The notes under the pieces are model-generated. The model searched no databases. It had not been told where the DNA came from and was given only the letters and a program-made list of their open reading frames with translations. 64,000 nt of DNA from Pantoea cypripedii (lineage in GTDB: Bacteria > Pseudomonadota > Gammaproteobacteria > Enterobacterales > Enterobacteriaceae), in contig NZ_CP024768.1 of the NCBI RefSeq assembly GCF_011395035.1, positions 1,685,732-1,749,731 on the forward strand, given 5' to 3'. Both the position numbers and the translations under genes were made by a program. Shown here one piece after another: positions 25,071-34,348 of this stretch; positions within the stretch are counted from its first letter, which is position 1, and each line of letters opens with the position of its first letter.

Positions 25071-25090
25071 TACTGTTGTTATATACAGTA
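25071..25090. promoter_or_regulatory. LexA (SOS) box of umuD
   Basis: TACTGTTGTTATATACAGTA matches the LexA consensus over all conserved positions (TACTGT-N8-ACAGTA). Confidence 0.9.
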
Positions 25091-25408
25091 TTATCAATCG
25101 TGAGGCGGGATCAAGCCTGTACTCACTCAAAATCGTTAGTTGGTTGTTCCGTCGGCACATTTAATGGTGGCGCAACGCCTGTCTGACAAAATCCCCATCG
25201 CCGTCTACACTTAATTCTGACGATGTTCTCAGTCTGGTTGCTGTGTTGCTAATAAACGTGTTTGTTTGTGGAGCGTTACCCATCGAAATACCGCCCTGCC
25301 GGAAAGCCCTCCCCGCCGTCTGTGATTTATCACTCACCCTGGCGGATCACACCCAACCTGCCTCTGAACATCAATATTGCGATCAGCCATTGATACAGGA
25401 GGAGTGAC
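25091..25408. other. otsBA upstream region
   Basis: No gene is seen in this 318-bp gap. CTACACTT at 25205-25212 could be a sigmaS-type -10 (C-TACACT), in line with the stationary-phase and osmotic control known for otsBA, but this is weak. AGGAGGAG lies just before the otsB start. Confidence 0.35.
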
Positions 25409-26197
25409 GTGACCCCTGCGGTACATGAGAACAGCACCCTGCCGTCGTTAAGCGGCGGGTTATATGCCTTCTTTTTTGATGTCGACGGTACGCTGGCGGC
25501 GATTCAGCCTCAGCCCGAGTCGGTTTCGATTCCCGCATCGGTGCGCCAGCATCTGCAACAACTCTCCAATCTGAATCACGGTGCGCTGGCGCTGGTATCT
25601 GGTCGACCCGTTGCGCAACTGGATGCGCTGGTTGCGCCACTCGAAGCTCCGGCAGCGGGTGTGCATGGTGCCGAACGGCGTGATGCCAGCGGCAGGATGC
25701 ATCGCCAGTCACTGCCTGCGGATATTGCGCAAACGCTGCAACTGGAATTGCAGGAAACCATGGATCAATGGCCCGGCACGCAGCTGGAAGTCAAAGGCAT
25801 GGCGTTTGCGCTGCATTATCGTCGCGCAATGGCGTATGAACAGGCCGTCATCAGGCTGGCTGAAGAGGCGGTGATACGTTTTCCGGAGCTGGCGCTACAG
25901 CCGGGAAAATGCGTGGTGGAATTGAAACCGCAGGGAATTGATAAAGGCGCGGCCATTCGCGACTTTATGCAGGAAGCACCTTTTACCGGGCGTATTCCGG
26001 TATTTGTGGGTGACGATCTGACAGATGAGAAGGGATTTCTTGCCGTCAATGCTATGGGGGGTATTTCTGTCAAGGTCGGAGAAGGTGCAAGCCATGCGCG
26101 CTATCGCCTCAGCAGCGTGGATGCGGTGTGGAGCTGGCTTGAACAATTACTATTACAATCAAAGCATGACAACGTCGGTAAGGAGTCTGGGTTATGA
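25409..26197 (+). CDS. otsB: Trehalose-6-phosphate phosphatase
   Basis: This 262-residue HAD-superfamily phosphatase releases trehalose from trehalose-6-phosphate. Motif I is FFDVDGTLAAIQ (about residues 23-34, catalytic DxDGT), motif II is ALVSGRP, and the late acidic motif is VFVGDDLTDEKGF. It uses a GTG start after GGAGGAGTGAC. The last 4 bp overlap otsA (ATGA at 26194-26197). With otsA it makes the osmoprotectant trehalose. Confidence 0.94.
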   Translation: MTPAVHENSTLPSLSGGLYAFFFDVDGTLAAIQPQPESVSIPASVRQHLQQLSNLNHGALALVSGRPVAQLDALVAPLEAPAAGVHGAERRDASGRMHRQSLPADIAQTLQLELQETMDQWPGTQLEVKGMAFALHYRRAMAYEQAVIRLAEEAVIRFPELALQPGKCVVELKPQGIDKGAAIRDFMQEAPFTGRIPVFVGDDLTDEKGFLAVNAMGGISVKVGEGASHARYRLSSVDAVWSWLEQLLLQSKHDNVGKESGL

Positions 26198-27630
26198 GTC
26201 GCTTAGTAGTCGTATCTAACCGTGTCGCCATTCCTGATGGGACAAAAGCCAGTGCGGGCGGTCTCGCCGTCGGTTTACTGGATGCACTGAAAACCACCGG
26301 AGGATTGTGGTTTGGCTGGAACGGCGAGATCAGTGAGATTTCTGGCGAAGAGGAGGAGGAGGTCAGCGTCAGCGAGCATGACGGCATTACCTACGCGGCA
26401 CTGCCGCTGAATCAAAACGATTATGATCTCTATTATTGTCAGTTTTCTAATACCGTTATCTGGCCCGCCTTTCATTATCGCCTCGACCTGGTGCAATTTC
26501 AGCGTGAAGCCTGGGAAGGCTACTGCCGTGTGAATACGTTGCTGGCAGATCGCCTGAAACCGCTGTTACAGCAGGATGATATTTTATGGATTCACGATTA
26601 TCACCTGTTGCCGTTTGCCGCTGAGTTGCGCAAACAGGGCATCAATAACCGTATCGGATTCTTTCTGCATATCCCGTTTCCGACGCCAGAGATCTTCAAC
26701 GCGCTACCGCCGCATAAAGCGCTGCTGGAGATGATGTGCGACTACGACTTACTGGGTTTCCAGACAGAATCCGATCGTGTGGCTTTTCTTGATAGCCTGA
26801 GCCAACTGACGCAATTGCAGAATAAAGGGGAGAAGAAGCATCGGGCGTTCGGCAATACGTTTATGACCGAGGTGTATCCGATCGGTATTGAACCGGACAG
26901 CATTAAAGAGATGGCCGAAGGCGCGCTGCCGCCGAAAATGGCGGCAATGAAGCGTGAGCTGGGGGATGTGCAAAATATCATTGCCTGTGAACGGCTGGAT
27001 TATTCCAAAGGATTGCCGGAACGTTTCCTCGCCTATGAGGCGCTGCTGGAACATTATCCGCAGCATCGCGGCAAAATCCGTTATTCGCAGATTGCGCCCA
27101 CTTCGCGCGGCGAAGTACAGGCGTACCAGGATATCCGTCATCAGCTGGAAACGGAGGCTGGCCGCATCAACGGCAAATACGGCACCCTGGGCTGGACGCC
27201 GTTGTATTACCTCAATCAGCACTTCGATCGCCGTCTGCTGATGAAGATTTTCCGACTCACCGATGTCGGGTTAATCACGCCGTTGCGCGATGGTATGAAT
27301 CTGGTGGCGAAGGAATACGTGGCCGCGCAGGACCCGGATGACCCTGGCGTACTGGTTCTGTCGCGTTTTGCCGGTGCGGCTAACGAGTTAACGTCGGCGT
27401 TGATCGTCAATCCCTACGATCGTGATGAGGTTGCGGCGGCGCTGGACCGGGCGCTTTCCATGCCGCGTACTGAGCGTATCTCACGCTATAACGACATGAT
27501 GACGGTATTACGTCAGCATGATATCTCACACTGGCGGGAGAGCTTCCTGCGGGATTTGAACTCGCTACCACAGCGTGGTGCCGATCACAGCACCGCGCAT
27601 AAAGTCGCGACCTTTCCGAAGCTGGCGTAG
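26194..27630 (+). CDS. otsA: Trehalose-6-phosphate synthase
   Basis: This 478-residue GT20 glycosyltransferase joins UDP-glucose and glucose-6-phosphate. Family signatures are SRLVVVSNRVAIPD at the N-terminus, the loop around GGLAVGLLDALK, WIHDYHLLPFAAELRK, ERLDYSKGLPERFLAYE and LRDGMNLVAKEYVAAQ near the donor site. It is coupled to otsB by a 4-bp overlap. A REP pair follows, then the flhDC regulatory region. The otsBA-flhDC order matches E. coli. Confidence 0.95.
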   Translation: MSRLVVVSNRVAIPDGTKASAGGLAVGLLDALKTTGGLWFGWNGEISEISGEEEEEVSVSEHDGITYAALPLNQNDYDLYYCQFSNTVIWPAFHYRLDLVQFQREAWEGYCRVNTLLADRLKPLLQQDDILWIHDYHLLPFAAELRKQGINNRIGFFLHIPFPTPEIFNALPPHKALLEMMCDYDLLGFQTESDRVAFLDSLSQLTQLQNKGEKKHRAFGNTFMTEVYPIGIEPDSIKEMAEGALPPKMAAMKRELGDVQNIIACERLDYSKGLPERFLAYEALLEHYPQHRGKIRYSQIAPTSRGEVQAYQDIRHQLETEAGRINGKYGTLGWTPLYYLNQHFDRRLLMKIFRLTDVGLITPLRDGMNLVAKEYVAAQDPDDPGVLVLSRFAGAANELTSALIVNPYDRDEVAAALDRALSMPRTERISRYNDMMTVLRQHDISHWRESFLRDLNSLPQRGADHSTAHKVATFPKLA

Positions 27631-27656
27631 TGGCGGGAAGATTTGGCACATTCCTC

Positions 27657-27728
27657 GTAGCGGCGCGATTTATCGCGCGGATTTTTCTGGCATCACGCCC
27701 GGAATCGCGCAATAAATTGCGCCGCTAC
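27657..27728. repeat. REP pair, family A
   Basis: Units at 27657-27678 and inverted at 27707-27728, just after otsA. The second has the compensated stem GCGCAATAAATTGCGC, so base pairing is kept although the sequence differs. Confidence 0.85.
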
Positions 27729-28378
27729 GGCATTTGCACCCGCTCCTTCATCCACTGCGCAGCGTTTCCATACACTTCTCATGCTCACTGTCACCCGACG
27801 CAATCGACGTTATTTCTTTAACCAGTAAAAATCCCGGCAGGCAGCACCGCTACGCACTTTTGGCTAAAAAGTGAGCATTTGGGGGCTGAAAATGGCTTTT
27901 TTTTCGATGCAACCCTAAAGCCTGAGCGCAATGTGCCGATAGTTTGGTGATATCAATGCGTAAGCGCAGCGATTCATTCATATCTCTAATGTAACGCATT
28001 GTTACATCCACTGCCGTTCACTAAACACTCCCTACGAACCGTTAACGATAAGTTGCCGCACCGCGCCGACTCTTCACATAATGCTAGCACCCTGCCGTTA
28101 GTGCCTTTTCGCAATATTCCCCGTAAGTGATTAATTTAGCAGCGAATAATTCCAGTGAATTTTGGAGTTTTATGCTGGTTATTTTCATCAGGGTAGTGAG
28201 TTGTCATGACCTAATCGCAATGAGACAGATAAAAGATCGGATGGTGTTGACATTATGCCGCATAGCTATTTGTAAGCGAATCGACAATGAAATATTAGCG
28301 AAACAAAGCAGATTTGCTCAATAAATGAGCAACAGAAAAGCAATGCTGAAGGGTTGAAGAAAAAATTTGCCTTAAAAG
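27729..28378. other. Upstream part of the flhDC regulatory region
   Basis: About 650 bp that become increasingly AT-rich. I see no convincing gene: a 65-codon frame at 28127-28324 has no ribosome site or recognisable product. Long upstream regions that integrate many regulators are normal for flhDC. Confidence 0.5.
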
Positions 28379-28449
28379 TGTGACACAGATCACACTTTAT
28401 CTAAAATTTCACACTTATCACGTTGTATGTCGAAATCAGACGATATAGA
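28379..28449 (+). promoter_or_regulatory. CRP-dependent flhDC promoter
   Basis: A perfect CRP site TGTGA-CACAGA-TCACA lies at 28379-28394. A -10 TATAGA at 28444-28449 gives a start near 28456, which puts CRP at about -70, the class I position used at E. coli flhDC. This leaves a leader of about 250 nt. Confidence 0.75.
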
Positions 28450-28704
28450 TTTGCCTTGTTTTCAGATTAGTCTTAAAAAACTGTAAGCAGACGTCACGGA
28501 AGATGGTTAGAACTCAAGAAAAGATTGGCCTGGAGTTATGACTACTACTGATCAGTGTCCCGGTGGGAAGTGAAACAGTTCAGTACACGTTTGGCTTATG
28601 CCTGAATATTTTTTGCCATCTTTAGATTTACCAACCAGCAATCCGAACCATAGAGAAATATTTTCTATGGCCGTATATATGTCGTGTCTATCAGGATGGA
28701 AAAA

Positions 28705-29055
28705 ATGGGTACATCAGAATTACTAAAACATATATATGACATCAATCTGTCATATTTACTGCTTGCGCAGCGTTTAATTAACCAGGAAAAAGCTTCAGCA
28801 ATGTTTCGTTTGGGTATCGATGAATCGATGGCAGACGCATTGGCACAATTAACGTTACCTGAGATGGTAAAATTAGCGGAAACCAATCAACTGGTTTGCC
28901 AGTTCCGCTTTACTGACCACAACATTATTAATCGCCTGACTCAGGAATCCCGCGTGGATGATTTACAGCAAATCCACACCGGTATTTTATTATCCAGCCG
29001 TTTACTGCGTAACGCGTCGAAAGATGACGTTGGCACGAAAAAGAGGGCGGTATAA
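28705..29055 (+). CDS. flhD: Flagellar master regulator subunit FlhD
   Basis: This 116-residue FlhD, with FlhC, forms the FlhD4C2 activator of class 2 flagellar promoters. The N-terminus GTSELLKHIYDINLSYLLLAQRLI and the segment MVKLAETNQLVCQFRF match the family almost exactly; the C-terminal helix-turn-helix region contains LTQESRVDDLQQIHTGI. I choose the ATG at 28705 (MGTSELL) because AGGA lies 8 bp upstream. The stop overlaps the flhC start by one base (TAATG). Confidence 0.95.
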   Translation: MGTSELLKHIYDINLSYLLLAQRLINQEKASAMFRLGIDESMADALAQLTLPEMVKLAETNQLVCQFRFTDHNIINRLTQESRVDDLQQIHTGILLSSRLLRNASKDDVGTKKRAV

Positions 29056-29633
29056 TGAGCGAAAAAAGTATTGTTCAGGAAGCGCGTGACATTCAGCTGG
29101 CGATGGAGCTGATTACGCTGGGCGCGCGACTGCAAATGCTGGAAAGTGAAACGCAGCTGAGCCGCGGTCGCCTGATTAAGTTGTATAAAGAATTACGCGG
29201 TAGCCCGCCGCCGAAAGGGATGTTGCCATTCTCCACTGACTGGTTCATGACCTGGGAACAAAATATTCACGCGTCGATGTTCTGTAACGCCTGGCAGTTC
29301 CTGTTGAAAACCGGTTTGAGCACCGGCGTTGAAGCCGTGATTAAAGCCTATCGCCTCTATCTTGAGCAGTGCCCACAATCGGACGAAGGCCCGCTGCTGG
29401 CGCTGACGCGTGCCTGGACGCTGGTACGCTTCGTTGAAAGTGGCATGCTGGAACTCTCCGACTGCAAATGCTGTAACGGCAGCTTTATCAACCACGCGCA
29501 TCAGCCGGTCGGCAGCTTCGTTTGCAGCCTGTGCCAGCCGCCATCACGCGCCGTAAAAAGACGTAAACTTTCTGTCGAATCTGCCGATACCTTTCCACAA
29601 CTGCTGGATGAACAGGTTAAACACGCCGTTTAA
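29055..29633 (+). CDS. flhC: Flagellar master regulator subunit FlhC
   Basis: This 192-residue FlhC is the DNA-binding partner of FlhD. The zinc site is seen as CKCC (~139-142) and C-x2-C in FVCSLCQPP. The helix-turn-helix-like segment SRGRLIKLYKELRGSPPPKG is present. It starts on the base where flhD stops and is followed by a strong terminator, so flhDC is a two-gene operon separate from motAB. Confidence 0.95.
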   Translation: MSEKSIVQEARDIQLAMELITLGARLQMLESETQLSRGRLIKLYKELRGSPPPKGMLPFSTDWFMTWEQNIHASMFCNAWQFLLKTGLSTGVEAVIKAYRLYLEQCPQSDEGPLLALTRAWTLVRFVESGMLELSDCKCCNGSFINHAHQPVGSFVCSLCQPPSRAVKRRKLSVESADTFPQLLDEQVKHAV

Positions 29634-29659
29634 GTTTGTTCGTATCGTGGAAGCCATCC

Positions 29660-29689
29660 AGCAGCGGTTAATCCGCTGCTTTTTTTTTG
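29660..29689 (+). terminator. flhDC terminator
   Basis: AGCAGCGG (29660-29667) pairs with CCGCTGCT (29673-29680) around TTAAT, followed by nine T residues. A classic rho-independent terminator. Confidence 0.9.
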
Positions 29690-29765
29690 CTCTGCGTTTA
29701 CGAATAACACCTGCGGCTCTCTGGCTTAACTTCCACCAACACGTTACGGACGTAAGGATTTTTTT

Positions 29766-30653
29766 GTGCTGATTATTCTGGGTTATATCGTAGTCCTCGG
29801 GTCCGTGTTAGGCGGCTACATGTTGGTCGGTGGCCATCTGGGGGCGCTTTATCAGCCGTCGGAACTGCTGATAATAGGTGGTGCCGCAATTGGTGCTTTT
29901 TTGGTCGGTAACAATGGTAAGGCAATTAAAAAGACCTTAAAAGCATTGCCCTTGTTAATGCGCGGCTCGAAATATAACAAAGCCGTTTACATGGATTTAA
30001 TGGCATTGCTCTATCGCCTGATGGCGAAATCACGACAGCAGGGGATGTTGTCGCTGGAGCGCGATATTGAAGATCCCAGCCAGAGTGAAATTTTTGCTAA
30101 CTATCCCCGCATTTTGGCCGATAAACAGTTGGTGGATTTTATTACCGATTATTTGCGTTTAATGGTCAGCGGAAATATGAACGCATTCGAAATCGAAGCG
30201 CTGATGGATGAAGAAATTGAAACCTATGAGCACGAATGTGAAGTGCCAGCGCAAAGTTTATCGGCGGTCGGTGATGGCTTGCCCGCGTTTGGTATCGTCG
30301 CGGCGGTAATGGGCGTGGTGCACGCACTGGCGTCAGCGGATCGCCCGGCGGCAGAGCTGGGTGCGCTGGTGGCGCATGCGATGGTGGGGACCTTCCTCGG
30401 CATCTTGCTGGCTTACGGTTTCATTTCGCCGCTGGCATCGGTGTTACGCCAGAAATGCGCTGAATCCACCAAGATGATGCAGTGCATCAAAGTGACCTTA
30501 CTCTCCAGCCTCAACGGTTATGCACCGCAGATCGCCGTCGAGTTTGGTCGTAAAACGCTGTATTCCACCGAGCGCCCGTCGTTCCAGGAACTGGAAGAAC
30601 ACGTACGTAACGCCAAGAACCCGGCTAAACAAACCTCGGATGAAGCCTCATGA
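29766..30653 (+). CDS. motA: Flagellar stator protein MotA
   Basis: This 295-residue inner-membrane stator subunit has four transmembrane helices (two near the N-terminus, two around residues 170-225). Rotor-contact residues are visible in the cytoplasmic loop (YRLMAKSRQQGMLSLERDIEDP), and the proton-path prolines in DGLPAFGIVAAVMG and FISPLASVLRQ. It uses a GTG start. The stop overlaps the motB start by 4 bp. I found no good sigma28 promoter in the 76 bp between the flhC terminator and the start. Confidence 0.95.
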   Translation: MLIILGYIVVLGSVLGGYMLVGGHLGALYQPSELLIIGGAAIGAFLVGNNGKAIKKTLKALPLLMRGSKYNKAVYMDLMALLYRLMAKSRQQGMLSLERDIEDPSQSEIFANYPRILADKQLVDFITDYLRLMVSGNMNAFEIEALMDEEIETYEHECEVPAQSLSAVGDGLPAFGIVAAVMGVVHALASADRPAAELGALVAHAMVGTFLGILLAYGFISPLASVLRQKCAESTKMMQCIKVTLLSSLNGYAPQIAVEFGRKTLYSTERPSFQELEEHVRNAKNPAKQTSDEAS

Positions 30654-31678
30654 AGCATGGCAATCGCCCCATTGTGCTGGTTAAACGGCGCAAACATAAA
30701 AGGCATGAGGGAGGTCATGGGTCATGGAAGATTGCCTATGCCGACTTTATGACGGCGATGATGGCGTTCTTTATGGTGATGTGGCTGCTTTCGATCGCCA
30801 ACCCGCAGCAGCTGATACAGATTGCAGAATACTTCAGGACGCCGCTCAAAGTGGCGTTAACCGGTGGTCAGCGGAGTAGCGACAGCGAAAGCCCGATTCC
30901 AGGCGGCGGGGATGACCCGACGAAGAAGCAAGGTGAAGTGAAGAAAGCCGTGGATATGGATGCACAGAAGCGCCAGCTGGATGATATCCGCCTGAATCGC
31001 CTGCGCGAAAAGCTCGACCAGCTGATCGAAGCCGATCCACGTCTGAAAGCGCTGCGTCCGCATCTGATTATCAACATGGTGGAAGAGGGGCTGCGCATCC
31101 AGATTATCGATAGCCAGAACCGCCCGATGTTTAAGACCGGCAGCGCCGAAGTCGAACCTTATATGCGCGATATCCTGCGTGCTATTGCACCGGTGCTGAA
31201 TGACATCCCGAACAAAATCAGTCTGGCGGGTCATACCGATGACATCCAGTATGCCAACGGTGATCGCGGCTACAGCAACTGGGAGCTGTCGGCGGATCGT
31301 GCCAACGCCTCACGTCGTGAGTTGATGATGGGTGGTCTTGACGGTAGCAAAATGCTGCGCGTGGTGGGCATGGCCGACACCATGAAGCTGAAAAACCGCG
31401 GTGGTGACGATGCAGTGAACCGTCGCATTAGCCTGCTGGTGTTGAACCATGATACCGAAGCGGCGATTGAAAAAGAAAATGCCGAGAGCGATGCCGTTCA
31501 GGTGAGCGACCCGGCACAGATTATTCCCGATATTACCGCGCCCGCCGTTCCGGCTGCGCCGACAGCACCAGCAACGTCAGCGACACCGGCAGCGCCGGCC
31601 GCAATGACAACGCCAGCGGCTCCGGCCAATCCGAACGCCAGTGCGGTGACTACTGACCACTCCTCACAGCCGAGGTGA
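30650..31678 (+). CDS. motB: Flagellar stator protein MotB
   Basis: This 342-residue protein has a single transmembrane helix near residues 28-50, with the essential proton-binding Asp32 in AYADFMTAMMAFF. A periplasmic plug follows, then an OmpA-like peptidoglycan-binding domain (residues ~145-265, SLAGHTDDIQ and NWELSADRANASRRELM). The C-terminal ~50 residues are a low-complexity Pro/Ala/Thr tail. MotB forms the stator with MotA and anchors it to the cell wall. It ends 4 bp before cheA. Confidence 0.95.
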   Translation: MKHGNRPIVLVKRRKHKRHEGGHGSWKIAYADFMTAMMAFFMVMWLLSIANPQQLIQIAEYFRTPLKVALTGGQRSSDSESPIPGGGDDPTKKQGEVKKAVDMDAQKRQLDDIRLNRLREKLDQLIEADPRLKALRPHLIINMVEEGLRIQIIDSQNRPMFKTGSAEVEPYMRDILRAIAPVLNDIPNKISLAGHTDDIQYANGDRGYSNWELSADRANASRRELMMGGLDGSKMLRVVGMADTMKLKNRGGDDAVNRRISLLVLNHDTEAAIEKENAESDAVQVSDPAQIIPDITAPAVPAAPTAPATSATPAAPAAMTTPAAPANPNASAVTTDHSSQPR

Positions 31679-31682
31679 CCCC

Positions 31683-33665
31683 GTGAGCATGGACATCAGC
31701 GATTTTTACCAGACGTTTTTCGACGAGGCCGATGAGCTGTTAGCGGACATGGAGCAACACCTGTTGGGACTGGATCCCCAGGAGCCAGATTCCGAACAGT
31801 TGAATGCCATCTTCCGCGCCGCCCACTCGATAAAGGGCGGAGCCGGTACGTTTGGCTTTACGGTTTTACAGGAAACCACGCATATCCTGGAAAACATTCT
31901 GGACGGTGCGCGTCGTGGTGAAATGGCGCTCAGCACCGACATCATCAACCTGTTTTTGGAAACCAAAGATATTATGCAGGAACAGCTCGATGCCTATAAA
32001 ACCGCGCAGGAACCGAATGCAGAAAGCTTCAACTACATCTGCGAAGCACTGCGTCAGCTGGCCCTTGAAGCCAAAGGGGTAGCCCCGGCAGCCCCGGCTG
32101 TGGTGGCGGTCGCCGAGGCTGCTGCACCCACTGTCAGCAGCGCGGGTTTACGCCTGCACCTGGTTGATCTGAAAGAGAAAGAACCGGATTTGTTGCTGGA
32201 AGAATTGGGCAACCTTGGCACGCTTAGCGATGTGGTGAAAAGCGCCAACGCGCTGGAAGCCACCATTGAAGGTGTCGGCAAAGATGACATCGTCGCGGTG
32301 CTGTGTTTTGTGCTTGAAGAAGCACAGATTCTTTTCCCGGAAGGAGGCAGCACGCCGGTGGAAACCGCGCCAGCAGCAGCTGTCGTGGCTGAACCGGTAC
32401 AAAGCGCCACCGTCACCGAGATCACCCCGGCGGTGAAGCGTGAAAACAAACGCGCGGCAGCACCGGCCAAAGCCAGCGAATCCAGCAGTATCCGCGTCGC
32501 GGTCGAGAAAGTTGATCAGCTGATTAACCTGGTCGGTGAACTGGTGATTACTCAGTCAATGCTGGCACAGCGTTCTGGCGCACTGGACCCGGTGGCGCAT
32601 GGCGACCTGCTGAACAGCATGGGTCAGCTGGAGCGTAACGCGCGCGATTTACAGGAATCGGTGATGTCGATTCGTATGATGCCGATGGAGTATGTCTTCA
32701 GCCGCTTCCCTCGTCTGGTACGCGATCTGGCCAGTAAGCTGGGTAAAGAAGTGGAACTGACGCTACTCGGCAGCTCCACCGAACTGGATAAGAGCCTGAT
32801 CGAACGCATCATCGATCCGTTAACCCATCTGGTGCGCAACAGCCTTGACCACGGTATCGAATCGCCGGAAAAACGCCTGGGAGCGGGTAAAAGTGCCGTC
32901 GGTAATCTGACGCTTTCCGCAGAACATCAGGGCGGCAACATTTGCATCGAAGTGATCGATGATGGTGCCGGTCTTAACCGTGAACGTATCCTGGCAAAAG
33001 CGATGTCATCCGGTCTGCCGGTGAGCGAAAGCATGAGCGACGAAGAAGTCGGCATGCTGATTTTCGCACCGGGTTTCTCCACCGCTGAGCAGGTCACCGA
33101 TGTATCGGGCCGTGGTGTCGGTATGGATGTGGTGAAACGAAACATCCAGGAGATGGGCGGTCACGTTGAAATCGCTTCGAAGCAGGGGAAAGGCACCACT
33201 ATCCGCATCCTGCTGCCACTGACGCTGGCGATCCTCGACGGCATGTCAGTCCGCGTGGCCGATGAAGTGTTTATCCTGCCGCTGAACGCGGTGATGGAAT
33301 CGCTGCAACCGCGTGCCGAAGAACTGAAGCCGCTGGCCGGGGGCGAGCGCGTACTGGAAGTGCGTGGTGAATATCTGCCGCTGGTCGAGTTGTGGAATGT
33401 GTTCGATGTGCAGCACGCCAAAACCGATGCCACACAGGGCATTGTGGTGATCCTGCAAAGCGCTGGCCGTCGTTATGCCCTGCTGGTGGATCAGCTGATT
33501 GGTCAGCATCAGGTGGTGGTGAAAAACCTTGAAAGTAACTACCGCAAAGTGCCGGGTATTTCCGCCGCCACCATCCTTGGCGATGGCAGTGTGGCGCTGA
33601 TTGTAGATGTTTCAGCCCTGCAATCACTGAACCGTGAAAAGCGTGTGGCCGGTGCCGCAGCGTAA
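31683..33665 (+). CDS. cheA: Chemotaxis histidine kinase CheA
   Basis: This 660-residue CheA has five domains: P1 with phospho-His48 in FRAAHSIKGGAGTFGF, P2 binding CheY and CheB (~155-235), P3 dimerisation, P4 ATPase with HLVRNSLDHGIE, IDDGAG and GRGVGMDVV, and P5 CheW-like. Alanine-rich linkers flank P2. It starts with GTG (MSMDISDFYQTF), as in E. coli. An internal ATG in ETKDIMQEQLDAY corresponds to the start of the short E. coli form CheAS. It belongs to the motA-motB-cheA-cheW unit. Confidence 0.96.
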   Translation: MSMDISDFYQTFFDEADELLADMEQHLLGLDPQEPDSEQLNAIFRAAHSIKGGAGTFGFTVLQETTHILENILDGARRGEMALSTDIINLFLETKDIMQEQLDAYKTAQEPNAESFNYICEALRQLALEAKGVAPAAPAVVAVAEAAAPTVSSAGLRLHLVDLKEKEPDLLLEELGNLGTLSDVVKSANALEATIEGVGKDDIVAVLCFVLEEAQILFPEGGSTPVETAPAAAVVAEPVQSATVTEITPAVKRENKRAAAPAKASESSSIRVAVEKVDQLINLVGELVITQSMLAQRSGALDPVAHGDLLNSMGQLERNARDLQESVMSIRMMPMEYVFSRFPRLVRDLASKLGKEVELTLLGSSTELDKSLIERIIDPLTHLVRNSLDHGIESPEKRLGAGKSAVGNLTLSAEHQGGNICIEVIDDGAGLNRERILAKAMSSGLPVSESMSDEEVGMLIFAPGFSTAEQVTDVSGRGVGMDVVKRNIQEMGGHVEIASKQGKGTTIRILLPLTLAILDGMSVRVADEVFILPLNAVMESLQPRAEELKPLAGGERVLEVRGEYLPLVELWNVFDVQHAKTDATQGIVVILQSAGRRYALLVDQLIGQHQVVVKNLESNYRKVPGISAATILGDGSVALIVDVSALQSLNREKRVAGAAA

Positions 33666-33688
33666 TCGATAACGAAAAGGTAAATACA

Positions 33689-34186
33689 ATGACTGGAATG
33701 GCAACCGTGACGAAAATCGCTGGCGAAACCGTGGGCCAGGAGTTCTTAGTCTTCACCCTCGGTGATGAAGAGTACGGTATCGATATCCTGAAAGTGCAGG
33801 AAATTCGTGGCTACGATCAGGTAACGCGCATCGCCAACACCCCGGAGTTTATCAAGGGTGTGACCAACCTGCGTGGCGTGATTGTGCCGATTATCGACCT
33901 GCGCGTGAAGTTCTCGCAGCCGGATGTGGATTACAACGAAAACACCGTGGTGATCGTGCTGAATCTGGAACACCGCGTGGTGGGTATCGTGGTGGATGGC
34001 GTTTCTGATGTCCTGTCACTGACGCAGGACCAAATCCGTCCGGCCCCGGAGTTCGCCGTCACCATGTCAACCGAGTACCTGACAGGGTTAGGCGCGTTGG
34101 GTGAACGTATGCTGATTCTGGTCGACATCGAGAAGCTGCTGAGCAGTGAAGAGATGGCGCTGATGGACACGCTGCGTAGCGCATAA
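33689..34186 (+). CDS. cheW: Chemotaxis coupling protein CheW
   Basis: This 165-residue adaptor links chemoreceptors to CheA. The conserved two-barrel core is intact, with QEFLVFTLGDEEYGIDILKVQEIRGY and FIKGVTNLRGVIVPIIDLR. The N-terminal MTGMATVTKIA matches E. coli. It ends the mot-che unit, and a hairpin terminator follows. Confidence 0.96.
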   Translation: MTGMATVTKIAGETVGQEFLVFTLGDEEYGIDILKVQEIRGYDQVTRIANTPEFIKGVTNLRGVIVPIIDLRVKFSQPDVDYNENTVVIVLNLEHRVVGIVVDGVSDVLSLTQDQIRPAPEFAVTMSTEYLTGLGALGERMLILVDIEKLLSSEEMALMDTLRSA

Positions 34187-34195
34187 TCGTTGAGT

Positions 34196-34227
34196 AACGG
34201 GCCGGGATGACCGGCCCGTTATTATTT
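34196..34227 (+). terminator. Terminator after cheW
   Basis: AACGGGCCGG (34196-34205) pairs perfectly with CCGGCCCGTT (34211-34220) around GATGA, followed by ATTATTT. The T tract is short. Confidence 0.75.
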
Positions 34228-34287
34228 CACATAGAAACAATCCCTTATAAATCAACATCAAGTTTGCAATTAATTCACTTTTTGCTC

Positions 34288-34314
34288 TCAATTTCGCCAC
34301 CCTCTGGCCGATAA
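34288..34314 (+). promoter_or_regulatory. Sigma28 promoter of the first chemoreceptor gene
   Basis: TCAATTTC-N11-GCCGATAA: a perfect -10 at 34307-34314 and a fair -35. It lies 35 bp upstream of the receptor start. Confidence 0.7.
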
Positions 34315-34348
34315 ATTCACTGCATTTTTTCACTTTTCAGGGCAAGGT

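Noticed and set aside
28127..28324. 65-codon frame upstream of flhDC
   Set aside because: No ribosome site, no family features, and it lies within a known type of long regulatory region.
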